Source: Acidimicrobiales bacterium | Lineage (GTDB): Bacteria > Actinomycetota > Acidimicrobiia > Acidimicrobiales > SZUA-35 | Direction of reading: 5' to 3' | NCBI GenBank assembly: GCA_028285495.1 | Contig: JANQPB010000006.1 | Span: 372,001 to 436,000, forward strand | Length of the DNA stretch: 64,000 nt | Shown here: piece by piece, positions 17,441 to 26,431 of the stretch | Layout: each line of letters opens with the position of its first letter | Position numbering within the stretch: the first letter of the stretch is position 1 | Notes under the pieces: model-generated | Database searches by the model: none | What the model saw: only the letters and a program-made list of their open reading frames with translations | Told to the model about the DNA's origin: nothing | Translations under genes and position numbers: made by a program

Positions 17441-18585
17441 TTCCGCCCCGGCCGGCCCCGCCGCCGGCCCGCCGATGACCCGACGAAGAGCCTGGCCGCA
17501 TCGATGGCGGTCTCGGCGGCCAGCGCCAGCGCCTCGGGCGTGGTGGCCTCCGCCGTGTCGGCGGTGGTGTGGAAGACCGTCGATCCACCGAGGAACGACA
17601 GCACCGAGGCACCGGCCTCGTACCAGGTCCCACCCTCCCCCGGCCACAGGTCCGCGTCCTGGAGGCGCCAGTTGGCGGCGGCGACGCGGCGACCGATCTC
17701 GTCGCGGGTCTCGCCCGTCGCCGTGGTCAAGGCGAGTCGCCGGCCACCGAGACCGGCCGGCCCGGCCGAGTCCGGCTCGACCGAGGCGACCGACGCACCG
17801 AGGTGGACCACCGTCTCGTCGACGACGTCCCGGCGTGTGAGATGGTGGCGGAGTCCGAGGTGATCGAGCTCGTGACCGCTGCACGCCGACACCGTGACGT
17901 GGTGGTCGATGGCGAGGTCGGCCGCCATCGCCAGCGCAACGGCGAGGCCCGTGCCCCGTTCCCCGCCGGCCGGCGTCCAACCGGTCAGCGGTGTCGTGAC
18001 GTTCACGGCGGGTGCGTCCGGTCGACCGAGCGAGGCGACGACGTTGGCGCTGCGCCCCGGTTCGAGCTGGGCGGAGAAGGCCAGGTCGGTGTCGCCCCTG
18101 GACACCCGCTCCGCCCAGTTGCCCGGGATCACCACGGCGGGCCGTCCGGGCGTCTCCCCCATCACGGGTACCCGGTTGCACTGCACCGGCAGGTCGGCGG
18201 GCCCGTCGATGGCGAGGGCAAGCGCTGCCGCCTCGGGATCATGACCGAGGTGGGGGTCGAGGCCCCGTGCGTTGCCGGCCCCGCCGGCCCCGACGTCGGC
18301 GACTGCGACCTCACCCGTCCGCCACTCACCGACTGCGCAGTAGAAGACGGGCACGACCGGTACCACCTCGCCGTCGACCCGCAGCGCCGCGGTGCAGACG
18401 AACCGGTCGAAGACGAACGGCTCGTGCTCGACGGACGCACCGAGGCCTCGCAGCACGTCGGTCAGCCAGGCGGTGGTCGCGGCATCGACCGACGTGCCGG
18501 TGTGATGGTTGCCGAAGCCGGCGTAGGTGGCGACGATCTCGTACAGCTCGGCGGGGCCGAACCGGTCAGCGGTTGACGGATGCAT
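17437..18585 (-). CDS. M28-like peptidase-fold protein with poorly conserved metal site
   Basis: 382 residues from the ATG at 18585 (GGGAGG just upstream, spacing short); a longer start at 18648 is possible. The fold resembles M28 aminopeptidases: a cap-like N-terminus, then VNVTTPLTGWTPAGGERGTGLAVALAM, VSACSGHELDHLGLRH and a late HTTADT. A glutamate after GH and the final histidine are where M28 has its catalytic Glu and last ligand. The first HxD ligand pair and the bridging aspartate are not recognisable. No signal peptide. It may be a non-peptidase member of the clan. Confidence 0.7.
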   Translation of the reverse strand: MHPSTADRFGPAELYEIVATYAGFGNHHTGTSVDAATTAWLTDVLRGLGASVEHEPFVFDRFVCTAALRVDGEVVPVVPVFYCAVGEWRTGEVAVADVGAGGAGNARGLDPHLGHDPEAAALALAIDGPADLPVQCNRVPVMGETPGRPAVVIPGNWAERVSRGDTDLAFSAQLEPGRSANVVASLGRPDAPAVNVTTPLTGWTPAGGERGTGLAVALAMAADLAIDHHVTVSACSGHELDHLGLRHHLTRRDVVDETVVHLGASVASVEPDSAGPAGLGGRRLALTTATGETRDEIGRRVAAANWRLQDADLWPGEGGTWYEAGASVLSFLGGSTVFHTTADTAEATTPEALALAAETAIDAARLFVGSSAGRRRGRPGRN

Positions 18586-18761
18586 GGACCTCCCGACCGG
18601 TCGCAGGACGGCCGACCTCCGGCTCCATCCGATGTCGACGGATGGCACCGGCCGATGCGAGGCCGGCGAGCAACGAGCGTAGCGAAGGCGGGGACGGCCG
18701 TCCCCCCGGTCGACCCCTCACCGGACAGCCGTCCCGTCCGATGCACGACGGCACTGGCGGC

Positions 18762-19448
18762 TCACGCCAGGGCGTCGAGAACGAGGAAGAGGAAGCTGAT
18801 GAACCGTCGCTTCCCGGACTGGCCCAGCAGCTCGATGGGTGTGTCGTCGGCCACCGGTGGTTCGTGGAGCGACACGATGCGCAGTCCGGCATCGCAGACG
18901 AACGTCGAGATGTCGTCGAGCGTGTGGTGCCACATGACCAACGTCGCCTCGTGGCCGGCGAACGTGTGCCGGGCCTCGTACCGCTCGACACCGAAGTACC
19001 TGCCTTCGAACAGCGCGTAGGCCAGCGGATGGTTGACGGAGGCGACGAGCCGACCCCCGGGGCGCAACACGCGGCGGATCTCCCGAAGCGGTTCGATCCA
19101 ATCCTCGAGGTAGTGGAGCACGAGCGAGGCGCAGGCCACGTCGAAGCTGTCGTCGTCGTAGGGCAGGCGGTCGGCGAGATCCGCCACCCGCAGGTCGGCG
19201 CCCCCGTCCAGCCGCCGCCGGGCGAGAGCGATCATCCGAGCGCTCACATCGAAGCCCGAGACTCGCGCCCCGCGATCGACCAGCCGCTCGGCGAGCGGGC
19301 CGGCACCGCAACCGATGTCGAGCACATCTTTGCCGTCGACCCGTCCCACGAACCGCAGCATCGCCGGTCGCTCGTAGTACGCGTTCAGGAGACTCCCCTC
19401 GTTCTCGACCTGATAGGCATCGGCGAAGCCGTCGTAGTCGGTTGGCAC
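18762..19448 (-). CDS. Class I SAM-dependent methyltransferase
   Basis: About 228 residues from a GTG at 19448 preceded by GAGGGG; the frame is open further upstream but that part is unlike protein. Motif I VLDIGCGAGPLAERL, motif II acidic residue in VSGFDVSARMIALARRRL, then DVACASLVLHYLEDWIEPLREIRRVLRPGGRL (motifs IV-VI). The C-terminal part binds the acceptor and is not diagnostic. A small-molecule methyltransferase is likely; the substrate is unknown. Neighbours give no pathway. Confidence 0.85.
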   Translation of the reverse strand: MPTDYDGFADAYQVENEGSLLNAYYERPAMLRFVGRVDGKDVLDIGCGAGPLAERLVDRGARVSGFDVSARMIALARRRLDGGADLRVADLADRLPYDDDSFDVACASLVLHYLEDWIEPLREIRRVLRPGGRLVASVNHPLAYALFEGRYFGVERYEARHTFAGHEATLVMWHHTLDDISTFVCDAGLRIVSLHEPPVADDTPIELLGQSGKRRFISFLFLVLDALA

Positions 19449-19693
19449 CGGGCATGTCCCCTCGATCTCGGCGAGACGTCTGGTGGCACCACGCCGCCAA
19501 CGCCGATACGGCACGAGCGCCGCACTGCATCTCACCACGGCGCGCCGTCCCCAGGATGCCGCGGCGCGGGCATCCGGCGTTGGACCGACCCGAACTGGCC
19601 TTCCCGTCCGCTGTTCGGGTGGGCGAAGCGTCTCAACCGCCGACGTGGCGATCGAGCCGTACCCTTGGGGCGGCGTGCCAGTCGAGGGACCCG

Positions 19694-20395
19694 ATGAGCG
19701 ACCACCAACGTCACACCTACATCGCATCGGACGGCAGAAGGTACGAGTGGCCGCCGCCACCTGGCTGGACCCAGGGCGGTGACGGCGTCTGGTCCCCGCC
19801 GGACGTGCAGCCGCCCTCGTCTCGACCGACGCTGCCTCCTCCCCGCGGCGGGCCGTCCCGTACCGGGAAGCGGCTCGCCACCCGGCTGATCATGGTGACC
19901 GTCGGTGTGCTCATCGGTGGTGGCGTGGCCATTGCCGTCGGTGACGACGACTCGGGCTCGGCGCCATCCGGCATGACCACGCCAACCGAGCGTCCAGATG
20001 GTGACGGCTGGGCGACGACCTTCCTGCTCTGGCTGCCATCCGGCTCGTTCGAGCACCGGCGGGCGGACACCGGGGCCGATGTCTGCGCTGTCGTCGGTGA
20101 GGACTCGTACCGTGTCGAGAACGAGTCTGGGGAGATCGTCGCGTCGGCCGATTCCGGCCAGTCCGACGACGACGACCTCGGAGGCCTGAGCTTCGACCTG
20201 ACGGGTGTCGACCACCGCGCCCAAGACGACTGGTGCCGAGTTCGCGGTGCGGTCACCGGCGCGTCCATGGAGCGGGTCGGCAGCACCTACACCGTCACCA
20301 ACGGCCAGCTCGCGGCCGACTTCTCGGCCCGAGAGTTCCTGTCAGGCCAGTTCGACGGCCCCGACAGCGTCAGGACCCTGGAGCCGATCGGGTAG
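19694..20395 (+). CDS. Hypothetical single-pass membrane protein with proline-rich N-terminus
   Basis: 233 residues from ATG at 19694, with GAGGGA upstream. An N-terminal segment rich in W, P and G (EWPPPPGWTQGGDGVWSPP) resembles short proline/tryptophan modules found at the start of many actinobacterial membrane proteins. One transmembrane helix (LIMVTVGVLIGGGVAIAVG) follows, then an extracytoplasmic domain of about 150 residues containing two cysteines. Not recognised beyond this. Confidence 0.7.
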   Translation: MSDHQRHTYIASDGRRYEWPPPPGWTQGGDGVWSPPDVQPPSSRPTLPPPRGGPSRTGKRLATRLIMVTVGVLIGGGVAIAVGDDDSGSAPSGMTTPTERPDGDGWATTFLLWLPSGSFEHRRADTGADVCAVVGEDSYRVENESGEIVASADSGQSDDDDLGGLSFDLTGVDHRAQDDWCRVRGAVTGASMERVGSTYTVTNGQLAADFSAREFLSGQFDGPDSVRTLEPIG

Positions 20396-20732
20396 CGCCA
20401 GACGTCGACGAGCGTGCCCGTGTCGCTCCTCCGCCGCAGCCACGGCGACTCGAGCTCCCGACCGGCCGCCCCCCTGCTGCCCACCCGGAGCGCCGGCCCG
20501 CTCGGCGATCCCGGGTCGCCGTTCGTCACCCGCCGTCCATCGACGTCCATCGCCGTTGGCTTCTGGTTCGAGGCCGTTCCGGGACCAGGCGATGCAGAGG
20601 AGGCCGGCGCCGCCTCACGATGCTCGTTGCTGATCCGCTGGAGCTGTTCGGTCGTCTGTGGCTCTCCCCATGTGACGGGTTCGGGGTTCCTGGTACCCCT
20701 CGCCGAGGTCTGGGATCTTGTCGAGCTTCGAC
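20396..20732. other. Intergenic stretch without recognisable gene
   Basis: Open frames here on both strands are arginine/proline/serine-rich and lack ribosome-binding sites or any domain signature. No RNA gene, repeat or clear terminator was recognised. It lies just left of the small membrane-protein gene that borders the integrated island. Confidence 0.5.
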
Positions 20733-21113
20733 TCACCACATCCAGGTCGAGCGCATGAGCTCCGTGTCGACGCTCAACCACTGGTACCAATAGAGGGCCA
20801 CGCGGAGCGCCATGATTGCGACAGCGAGAACGAAACCTCTCGGTCCCGCTGCCATGAAGCAGCCGGCGGCAACGATGGAGCCCAGGAACAGGTTCAGCCC
20901 GAGCGTGGTAGCCCGACTTCGGTCCATGTCGGGCCGCAGGGGCGACAGCTCCATCGCACGCAGCCGCCGAGCCAGGAGACCGGGCGATGGCAGGGGATCC
21001 AACTCAGGGAGTCGGCGGCGAGAGCCCCTCATCAGCCTCAGCTGAAGGAGCGCAACCCGCATGACAAAAAGCACGAGGACGGCGGCGATCATGACCAGGT
21101 TGCCGGTTTCCAC
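20733..21113 (-). CDS. Small hypothetical membrane protein
   Basis: 126 residues, GTG start at 21113 (an internal ATG eight codons on is an alternative). Three hydrophobic stretches are visible: LVMIAAVLVLFVMRVALL, LGLNLFLGSIVAAGCFMAAG and FVLAVAIMALRVALYWYQWL. A polar basic loop of about 40 residues separates the first two. No family recognised. It is the last chromosomal gene before the island boundary at 21270. The membrane-like composition argues it is real. Confidence 0.5.
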   Translation of the reverse strand: METGNLVMIAAVLVLFVMRVALLQLRLMRGSRRRLPELDPLPSPGLLARRLRAMELSPLRPDMDRSRATTLGLNLFLGSIVAAGCFMAAGPRGFVLAVAIMALRVALYWYQWLSVDTELMRSTWMW

Positions 21114-21269
21114 GTCAGTCAGCGAGCTTCAACCGAGGGCTGAGGTCTGGGTACGTGAACCGAGCGACCATCGGGAAGCCGCTCTGGGAGACACCGGCGA
21201 ACGGCAGGGCGCCGGTCGTCACAGCGACCGAACGGCGACGGCACCGGACGAGAGCCTCGTGTTTCAGGG

Positions 21270-21311
21270 TCGGGCTGGGGAGATTCGAACTCCCGACCTC
21301 TTGACCCCCAG
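21270..21311 (-). repeat. Island end: 42-bp copy of the tRNA-Pro 3' end (att core)
   Basis: Identical over 42 bases to 29239-29280, covering the discriminator base, acceptor 3' strand, T arm, variable region and the anticodon arm up to the anticodon. Beyond 21311 the sequence is unrelated to a tRNA. It therefore marks the junction distal to the intact tRNA. Confidence 0.88.
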
Positions 21312-21423
21312 GAGAATTCGAACCGTCCAGCCCGTCTGCCTCCGTCCGGTGAAGCCCAAATATTCGCTGAATCAAGGGCCTGACTGTCCCGGCAGTCCGG
21401 GCCAGTCCGGGGGTACGCGAGGA

Positions 21424-21446
21424 TTCTGCATACATTCTGCATACAT
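21424..21446. repeat. Tandem 11-bp repeats inside the left island end (possible arm-type sites)
   Basis: Two exact back-to-back copies of TTCTGCATACA at 21424-21434 and 21435-21445. Related CTGCATAC and ACATACAT elements occur inside the opposite island end at 29158-29186. Their position 112 bp from the core fits recombinase or excisionase arm sites; this is inference from layout. Confidence 0.5.
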
Positions 21447-21548
21447 CGATCTTGTCCGGCAGGCAGGCTCCGTGCCGCCAATGTCGCTGGTCGAAGCGCC
21501 ACCGGTGGCCAATATGGGGCTCGGACCGCGTCGGTCGCTGGGTACCCT

Positions 21549-23012
21549 TCAACTCTCGATCTGCAGTGTTGCCTCATAGCCCGACCCGCCGGTGTGCTCG
21601 TACACGGTCGCTGCAGGAAGCGCGTTCCAGCGGTGCCCGATGAGTCCAGCGAGCGCGCCGGGCCCGGCGAAGAAGAGATGCACGGCCTCAGTGGGTCGTT
21701 CGCGCAGATGGTTGCGTACCGCCTCGATCGCGCTTACCGAGATTCCGGCCGCGTGCTCCGGAGAGATGATTGCTGACTGACTTGGCCCGGTGGCGGCTGC
21801 AATCGTGAGTAAGTCGCGGATCGGGAGACCAGCTTCGCGGACAAAGCGAACTACATCGTTCGTGATGTCCTGGGAGAAGCCGAACACGATGGCCGAGTCC
21901 GTCGCCGACTTGTCAGCCTCCAAGAGGTCGGTCGAGATTGGCGTTGCACCGGCGTCTGCATCGATCGAGGACCACAGTGAGCCGTGCTGGGCAAAGGAGA
22001 TTGTGAACCCGGAGGCTCGGCGGAGGTAGAAGCCGACGAGGAACGTCACCGCTTGTCGTGCAAGAAACCGCACCACGGCCCGGTCGACCCCGGCGTCCCG
22101 GAGCGCCTGCCGTACCTCCACAAGATCTGGTCGTACGCGGTCCTCCCAGGTGCTGCTGGTGCTCATCGTCCGCTTGGCGTCGGCGTCGGGGCCTGCGAAC
22201 AGGTCGACCCAGTCCACCTCGGCTATGGCATCGGCATCCTCCGGCAGGCGAGCGATCGCATGAATCTGAACGAGCGCTCGCCGGTCGGCCAGACCCATCT
22301 CCGCACTCAGTTCCGACTTCAGTCTGTCGAGTCGGCGATCGCGGTCTCGGTCCTTGATCCAGTTGCGGACGTACTCGGTGGCGCGGAGGATCGCGTCGTC
22401 GTCTGTGGCAAGGCCCAGCGCCGCAGCGATTGTCCTAACGTCCTCGTCCAGTAGCGGACTGACACGGTCCGTCACGACTCGAAGATGCTGAAGCATCGTC
22501 GCTAGCTCGTCGATGTCGCAGTCGAGATGCTCGAGCCATTCTGCGCGCTTCTTGCCGAGTTCGGATTGCGGGCCCTTCGCTAGTACTTCTGGAACGAGCA
22601 ACAAGGTCTGCTGGTCACGGCAAGCCATCATCGGGTCATTCGGGTCGAGCGGCCTATCGGTGAAGATCTCCATCAACGGTAGTTGATCTGATTCGCGACC
22701 GAGTTCTGTGAAGCTTTGGTGCAGCCTGCGTAGCATGGTCGACGTGCCGGACACCTCGGTCAGGTAGTCGGTGTTGAGTGCCGATCCTGCCAACATGGCG
22801 TGCTTGACCTGCAGCATTCGCGGCGGGCCAGACGCGTGGCGGATCACGATGTCGTCGACCCATCCTGCGTCTCGCACTTCGAGACCGATCTCGACGACGT
22901 CGCGCTCGGTCAGCAGGATTGCCCGCAGGGTCTCGGTGAGGGCGACGAGGATCTGGTAGTCGATGCCCGATGCGACGGCGGCTATCGGTGCGCGAGTGTT
23001 GGGGTCAGTCAT
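21549..23012 (-). CDS. cap4: CBASS effector: DUF4297-type nuclease fused to SAVED (Cap4-like)
   Basis: 487 residues. Start at 23012 lies in the end of the upstream gene (8-bp overlap); the frame upstream of it is that gene's shadow. N-terminus (about 1-200) is a DUF4297-like PD-(D/E)xK nuclease: SGIDYQILVALTETL, acidic pair WVDDIVIRH (D53/D54) and the catalytic QVK at 68-70 in MLQVKHAM. C-terminal SAVED domain (about 310-487) shows FLVGFYLRRASGFTISFAQHG, AVHLFFAGPGALAGLIGHRWN and the closing YEHTGGSGYEATLQIE. In Cap4 proteins SAVED binds a cyclic oligonucleotide and releases unspecific double-strand DNA cleavage, killing the phage-infected cell. Last gene of the CBASS operon. Confidence 0.87.
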   Translation of the reverse strand: MTDPNTRAPIAAVASGIDYQILVALTETLRAILLTERDVVEIGLEVRDAGWVDDIVIRHASGPPRMLQVKHAMLAGSALNTDYLTEVSGTSTMLRRLHQSFTELGRESDQLPLMEIFTDRPLDPNDPMMACRDQQTLLLVPEVLAKGPQSELGKKRAEWLEHLDCDIDELATMLQHLRVVTDRVSPLLDEDVRTIAAALGLATDDDAILRATEYVRNWIKDRDRDRRLDRLKSELSAEMGLADRRALVQIHAIARLPEDADAIAEVDWVDLFAGPDADAKRTMSTSSTWEDRVRPDLVEVRQALRDAGVDRAVVRFLARQAVTFLVGFYLRRASGFTISFAQHGSLWSSIDADAGATPISTDLLEADKSATDSAIVFGFSQDITNDVVRFVREAGLPIRDLLTIAAATGPSQSAIISPEHAAGISVSAIEAVRNHLRERPTEAVHLFFAGPGALAGLIGHRWNALPAATVYEHTGGSGYEATLQIES

Positions 23013-25080
23013 CAGCGTCCTTGGGCTCCTCAGGTCGTATGTCGCCGCAGAGTTCGACACTGATCGAGCGGGTCGCGTCGGGCGACGCCATGATCGCCTC
23101 GACGTTCCACGCCGGCTCGCTCGGTGAGGCAACGACAAGGATTGGGTTGTCGACGTCGGGATGAGTGGCGATTGTCATCATCGTGGCTCGGTCGGTAGTG
23201 CTCACTCCGCCGCCGTTGGGGTGAGAGTGCCACTCACCCACGTAGCCCAACCGTTGGTCATGGAGTCGCGCCGACGCCACCGCTTCGGCGACGCGCCCCT
23301 CCGCGATGGTGAACGCCTCCGGTGTCGCCCCGACATCGAATAACTCGATCGCCATGGCGACGACGGTTCGCTCGCTGATTGTTGTGCCAATCAGCACTCC
23401 GCCGGTCTCTTGTGGCGCTGCGGCCGCGGAGGCGGCGCTGATCGCGGCGAGTGCCGACTCGGCGATGTCGATGACGACCTCGAGGTCACTGGGCCGTAGT
23501 CTGCCGACTCGCTCGAAGGGATGCTCGCTACTGCTCTGGAGGACGTCAATGATCTCGTCGGGGTAGTCGTGGCAGCCCATGAGTGTGTCGATCGCAACCT
23601 GCGTAGCGGTTGATGCGGCAGACGCGACGGAAGATGGAGGTGCGTTGTGTACCCGCGACAGACAGCCCGTTTCGGTTCCTACGTACTCAAGCTCGTCTGG
23701 CAGCGGGGGGATCGCTGGGTACCGGTCGAGGTGTGGTCGGGCGAGGACCGGAGTATCGTCGGCATGGGCTTGGCGTCGGATCCGGGCGACGGAGCCTGCA
23801 CGAAAGAGTGCGACCGAGACGTACGGGCAGTTCTCGGTGTGCGCGATGCGCCCGGCGAGCTCGCTGAATCCTGCGTGGCCGGTCGCGTCGATCAGCAGGT
23901 CTGCTGACTGGGCAAGGTTAGTGATCTCAACTGGACTCCAGATCGAACCGGAGTGACCCTCCGGAGGTGCGGCCACGGTCGCCCACTCGTACTGGCTCAG
24001 TTGCTCGCTGAGTGCGCGGGTCTTGGCGATGCCCGGGACGGTGTCGGCAGCCGCGGCGTGGCGGATCAGGTTCGCCGGCCAGAGCCGGTCGTGGTCGTAG
24101 AGCGAGATACGGCCGACTCCTGCTCGCGTGAGCAACTCTGCGATGTGGGAACCGATGGCGCCGGCCCCTACTAGCACCACGTGTCTCGACTGGAGGTCCC
24201 TCGCCTCGGGGCCAGCGCGAAGCAGCAGCTCATCTCGACCCTTTGGTCGGAGGTAGATGACGCCGAAGCGCCGGTCACCGTCGTCGCCGCTGCGAGACGA
24301 GAGAACCATCGTGCAGACGAGCCCAGCGGCGTTGGGCCAGATCAGTCCGAACATGACGAAGTCGTGGGCCCGCAGGTCCCTATCGAGGCGTTGGCGTTGC
24401 TTGTCGGTCAGCAGTGATTGCAGCTCGTCGAGGCTTCGCGGCGGGCCGTCGACGACGTCGCGGTAGTACCAGCGTGCACGGAAGTCGCGGTGATTGCCGA
24501 TGGCGTTGGGGCCGGGGCGCATCGGGCTGAAGCCCCCGGCGCGGATGTCGTAGACCTCGACTTCAGCGGCCTCTGACGCTTCGTTCAGCCGTAGGAAGTG
24601 AAACTCGCCGTGTTGTCCGTCGGCTCCGGCGTTGCCGACGAGGCTCTCGATGTCGATGAGTCCGAAGCCAGCGGCGCGGCCTCGCCAGTAGATTTCGGGG
24701 TTGCGGGCGGTCTCGGTTCCGGTGAATCCATCGGAGGCTGCAGCAACCCAGTCGGCGATTCGTGCATTCATCCCGGCGAGAGTGATCCAGCGTTGTGTGT
24801 TGTCCTCGGCCTCCCAGATGCAGAGCAGGTCGCGGTCAGCGTGCCAAGCATCTAGATCGGGGATGTAGAGCAGGGGCGGTTGGTAAGGCCAGGCTGCGAC
24901 GATGACGACGGTCATCGTCTCCGACTCGGTGAACCCGGCTTCGGTGAGCGCGGGGGCGACGGGACCGCGCCACTGGTTCTCCTCGGTGCGCTCGAAGCCA
25001 GCGTCTTCAAGTTCCGCGAGGAAGCGAATCAGCGAATCGGGCTCGATCGCTGTTGCCAGAATCGGATCATCGGCGTCCAA
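23005..25080 (-). CDS. Fused E2-E1-JAB protein: CBASS Cap2 ligase joined to Cap3 peptidase
   Basis: 691 residues from a TTG at 25080 with GGAGG nine bases upstream; a GTG at 25140 would overlap the CD-NTase by 74 bp. Three parts: an E2-like domain (about 1-150, candidate thioester Cys87 in RDLLCIWE); an E1/ThiF adenylation domain (about 295-510, LVGAGAIGS at 303-311, DHDRLWPANLIRH, candidate Cys473 in TETGCLSR); a JAB/MPN+ isopeptidase (about 535-690, Glu558 in QETGG, HSHP at 618-621, Asp630). In type II CBASS Cap2 attaches the C-terminus of the CD-NTase to targets and Cap3 removes it; here one chain appears to do both. All catalytic residues are present. Between cyclase and effector in one operon. 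Confidence 0.88.
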   Translation of the reverse strand: MDADDPILATAIEPDSLIRFLAELEDAGFERTEENQWRGPVAPALTEAGFTESETMTVVIVAAWPYQPPLLYIPDLDAWHADRDLLCIWEAEDNTQRWITLAGMNARIADWVAAASDGFTGTETARNPEIYWRGRAAGFGLIDIESLVGNAGADGQHGEFHFLRLNEASEAAEVEVYDIRAGGFSPMRPGPNAIGNHRDFRARWYYRDVVDGPPRSLDELQSLLTDKQRQRLDRDLRAHDFVMFGLIWPNAAGLVCTMVLSSRSGDDGDRRFGVIYLRPKGRDELLLRAGPEARDLQSRHVVLVGAGAIGSHIAELLTRAGVGRISLYDHDRLWPANLIRHAAAADTVPGIAKTRALSEQLSQYEWATVAAPPEGHSGSIWSPVEITNLAQSADLLIDATGHAGFSELAGRIAHTENCPYVSVALFRAGSVARIRRQAHADDTPVLARPHLDRYPAIPPLPDELEYVGTETGCLSRVHNAPPSSVASAASTATQVAIDTLMGCHDYPDEIIDVLQSSSEHPFERVGRLRPSDLEVVIDIAESALAAISAASAAAAPQETGGVLIGTTISERTVVAMAIELFDVGATPEAFTIAEGRVAEAVASARLHDQRLGYVGEWHSHPNGGGVSTTDRATMMTIATHPDVDNPILVVASPSEPAWNVEAIMASPDATRSISVELCGDIRPEEPKDADD

Positions 25081-26194
25081 AGGACCGTTCCTCCGTGCCG
25101 CCCGACGAGAGATTCGTAGCAGCAGCCCCCTGTGCAACACCGCTGCCGCGGCAGCCGTCCGGCAGTGGGAAGACCTCGCGGTCGCCTCGGTTGGTTCCGA
25201 GGATCTGGCGCCAAGTGATCGCCGCTTGGCAGCGGTCGCGAGTGTTCACTGCGAAAGTGGCCTTCGCCACTAGATCGCTCCACAGCATGCGGCTCGCATC
25301 CAGTGTGGCGAGGTCTGGAGCCGGCGCGTACGGCTCGCCCAAGATCGGATCGCAGACGGGATTGGTCAACGCTGTACCGAGGCGGGTCGCCACGTAGGAC
25401 AATGCGCTCGCCGTGATGTCTGCCCAGGTCTCGCCTTCGATGTGGCTATCGGTGAAGCCCTCATGGAGCATGAACTCGTAGAAGAGGAAGCTCGGCTTCA
25501 CATCGGTGAGATGATGGGTCTTGATCTGCTTGAGCGCCTTGACGGTCGGAACAAAGGCGCCCTGGCCCGAGATCGTCGGCTTTCGATTTCGCTCGACCGT
25601 CTCGTCGTTGAGCGCCACCGGGTTGGTGCGCTTCCAGGCCTGGGAGAGGGACCGAGTGCCGTCTGCGGCGATGTCGACTTCGGGGATGCCGTAGTGCGGT
25701 TCCCATCCAACCCCGGGAACCACGTCGACGGAGAACTCGAAGTCCAAAGAAGTCGCCTTCGCCACGAGGTCTCGGATCTCGGCCATCGACCAGCCTTGCG
25801 CCTCGCCCGCAGCACGGATCGAGCGCTCCGGCACGGGGTGCTCGGGACTGAAGCTGACTTTGAGCGAACGGGGTTGCCGGGTAAGGCGTCCTTGATCGTC
25901 GAACGGGGCGAGGGCGGCTGCGAACAGCTCGTACGCCCCCGATGGCGTGATGGTATCGACGGTGTGTTCAGCGAGGCGGCCAAACACATCGACGTCCTTC
26001 CCTGGCCAGATCGACAGGGAACGGGCATAGCTGCCGACCAGCACGTCCGCCAGGCCCGCCTCGCGGAGCGCTGGGTTAGCGGCGAGCACGGTGCGTACCT
26101 CGATGTGCGCAGCGATCGCAATCTTCGTGCGGTCGCCGAGGTTGATGTTGTTCTGAGCCTTGCCGAACTCAGTGTTGAAGGAATAGACGGCCAT
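25067..26194 (-). CDS. CBASS CD-NTase (cyclic oligonucleotide synthase, SMODS family)
   Basis: 375 residues from ATG at 26194; GGAG lies upstream, and an in-frame start at 26251 is possible. The nucleotidyltransferase core is complete: GS at 54-55 in VLVGSYARSL, D67 and D69 in GKDVDVFG, third acidic residue D157 in FEFSVDVVPG. The C-terminal helical part (AFVPTVKALKQIKTHH, KPSFLFYEFMLHEGF) matches the SMODS/OAS-like layout. On phage infection it should make a cyclic di- or trinucleotide that triggers the SAVED effector. It heads the operon. The unusual C-terminus ends SFGRR, which may need trimming to glycine before conjugation. Confidence 0.87.
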   Translation of the reverse strand: MAVYSFNTEFGKAQNNINLGDRTKIAIAAHIEVRTVLAANPALREAGLADVLVGSYARSLSIWPGKDVDVFGRLAEHTVDTITPSGAYELFAAALAPFDDQGRLTRQPRSLKVSFSPEHPVPERSIRAAGEAQGWSMAEIRDLVAKATSLDFEFSVDVVPGVGWEPHYGIPEVDIAADGTRSLSQAWKRTNPVALNDETVERNRKPTISGQGAFVPTVKALKQIKTHHLTDVKPSFLFYEFMLHEGFTDSHIEGETWADITASALSYVATRLGTALTNPVCDPILGEPYAPAPDLATLDASRMLWSDLVAKATFAVNTRDRCQAAITWRQILGTNRGDREVFPLPDGCRGSGVAQGAAATNLSSGGTEERSFGRR

Positions 26195-26355
26195 GGGCCC
26201 ACGCTCCACGAAGTAGTGACGTCGGTTCCCCGCGAATCGGAAGAGCCACACGACCAGGGCGACCGACGTGGTGACCCGGTCGCCGACCCCATCTTGGCGA
26301 TGGGGTGTGACAGCCGTCCTCGACGAGGTTTCAGTTTCGCCTCGAAAGACGATTA

Positions 26356-26431
26356 GCGAGATTTTTCCTCACTCAAGAGCCTATGATAGCAGCCGATACA
26401 AGCGTCAAGTTGCACACTGCGAGGATTTTTC
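26356..26431. promoter_or_regulatory. Divergent defence promoter region with direct repeats and a -10 element
   Basis: The 251 bp between the CD-NTase and ATPase starts contain the most AT-rich sequence of the area. GCGAGATTTTTC (26356-26367) and GCGAGGATTTTTC (26419-26431) are near-identical direct repeats. Between them, TATGAT (26382-26387) is a good -10 box for the rightward ATPase gene; no clear -35 was found. The repeats could bind a regulator that silences either operon, but no regulator gene is present in the island. Confidence 0.4.

Noticed and set aside
20205..20790. Overlapping frames on both strands proposed as a small gene
   Set aside because: Biased composition without hydrophobic core, no ribosome-binding site and overlap with the end of the 19694 gene.
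21115..21577. Minus-strand frames across the left island end
   Set aside because: They translate the tRNA fragment and its flank (for example GSRGREFESP) and have no start signals.
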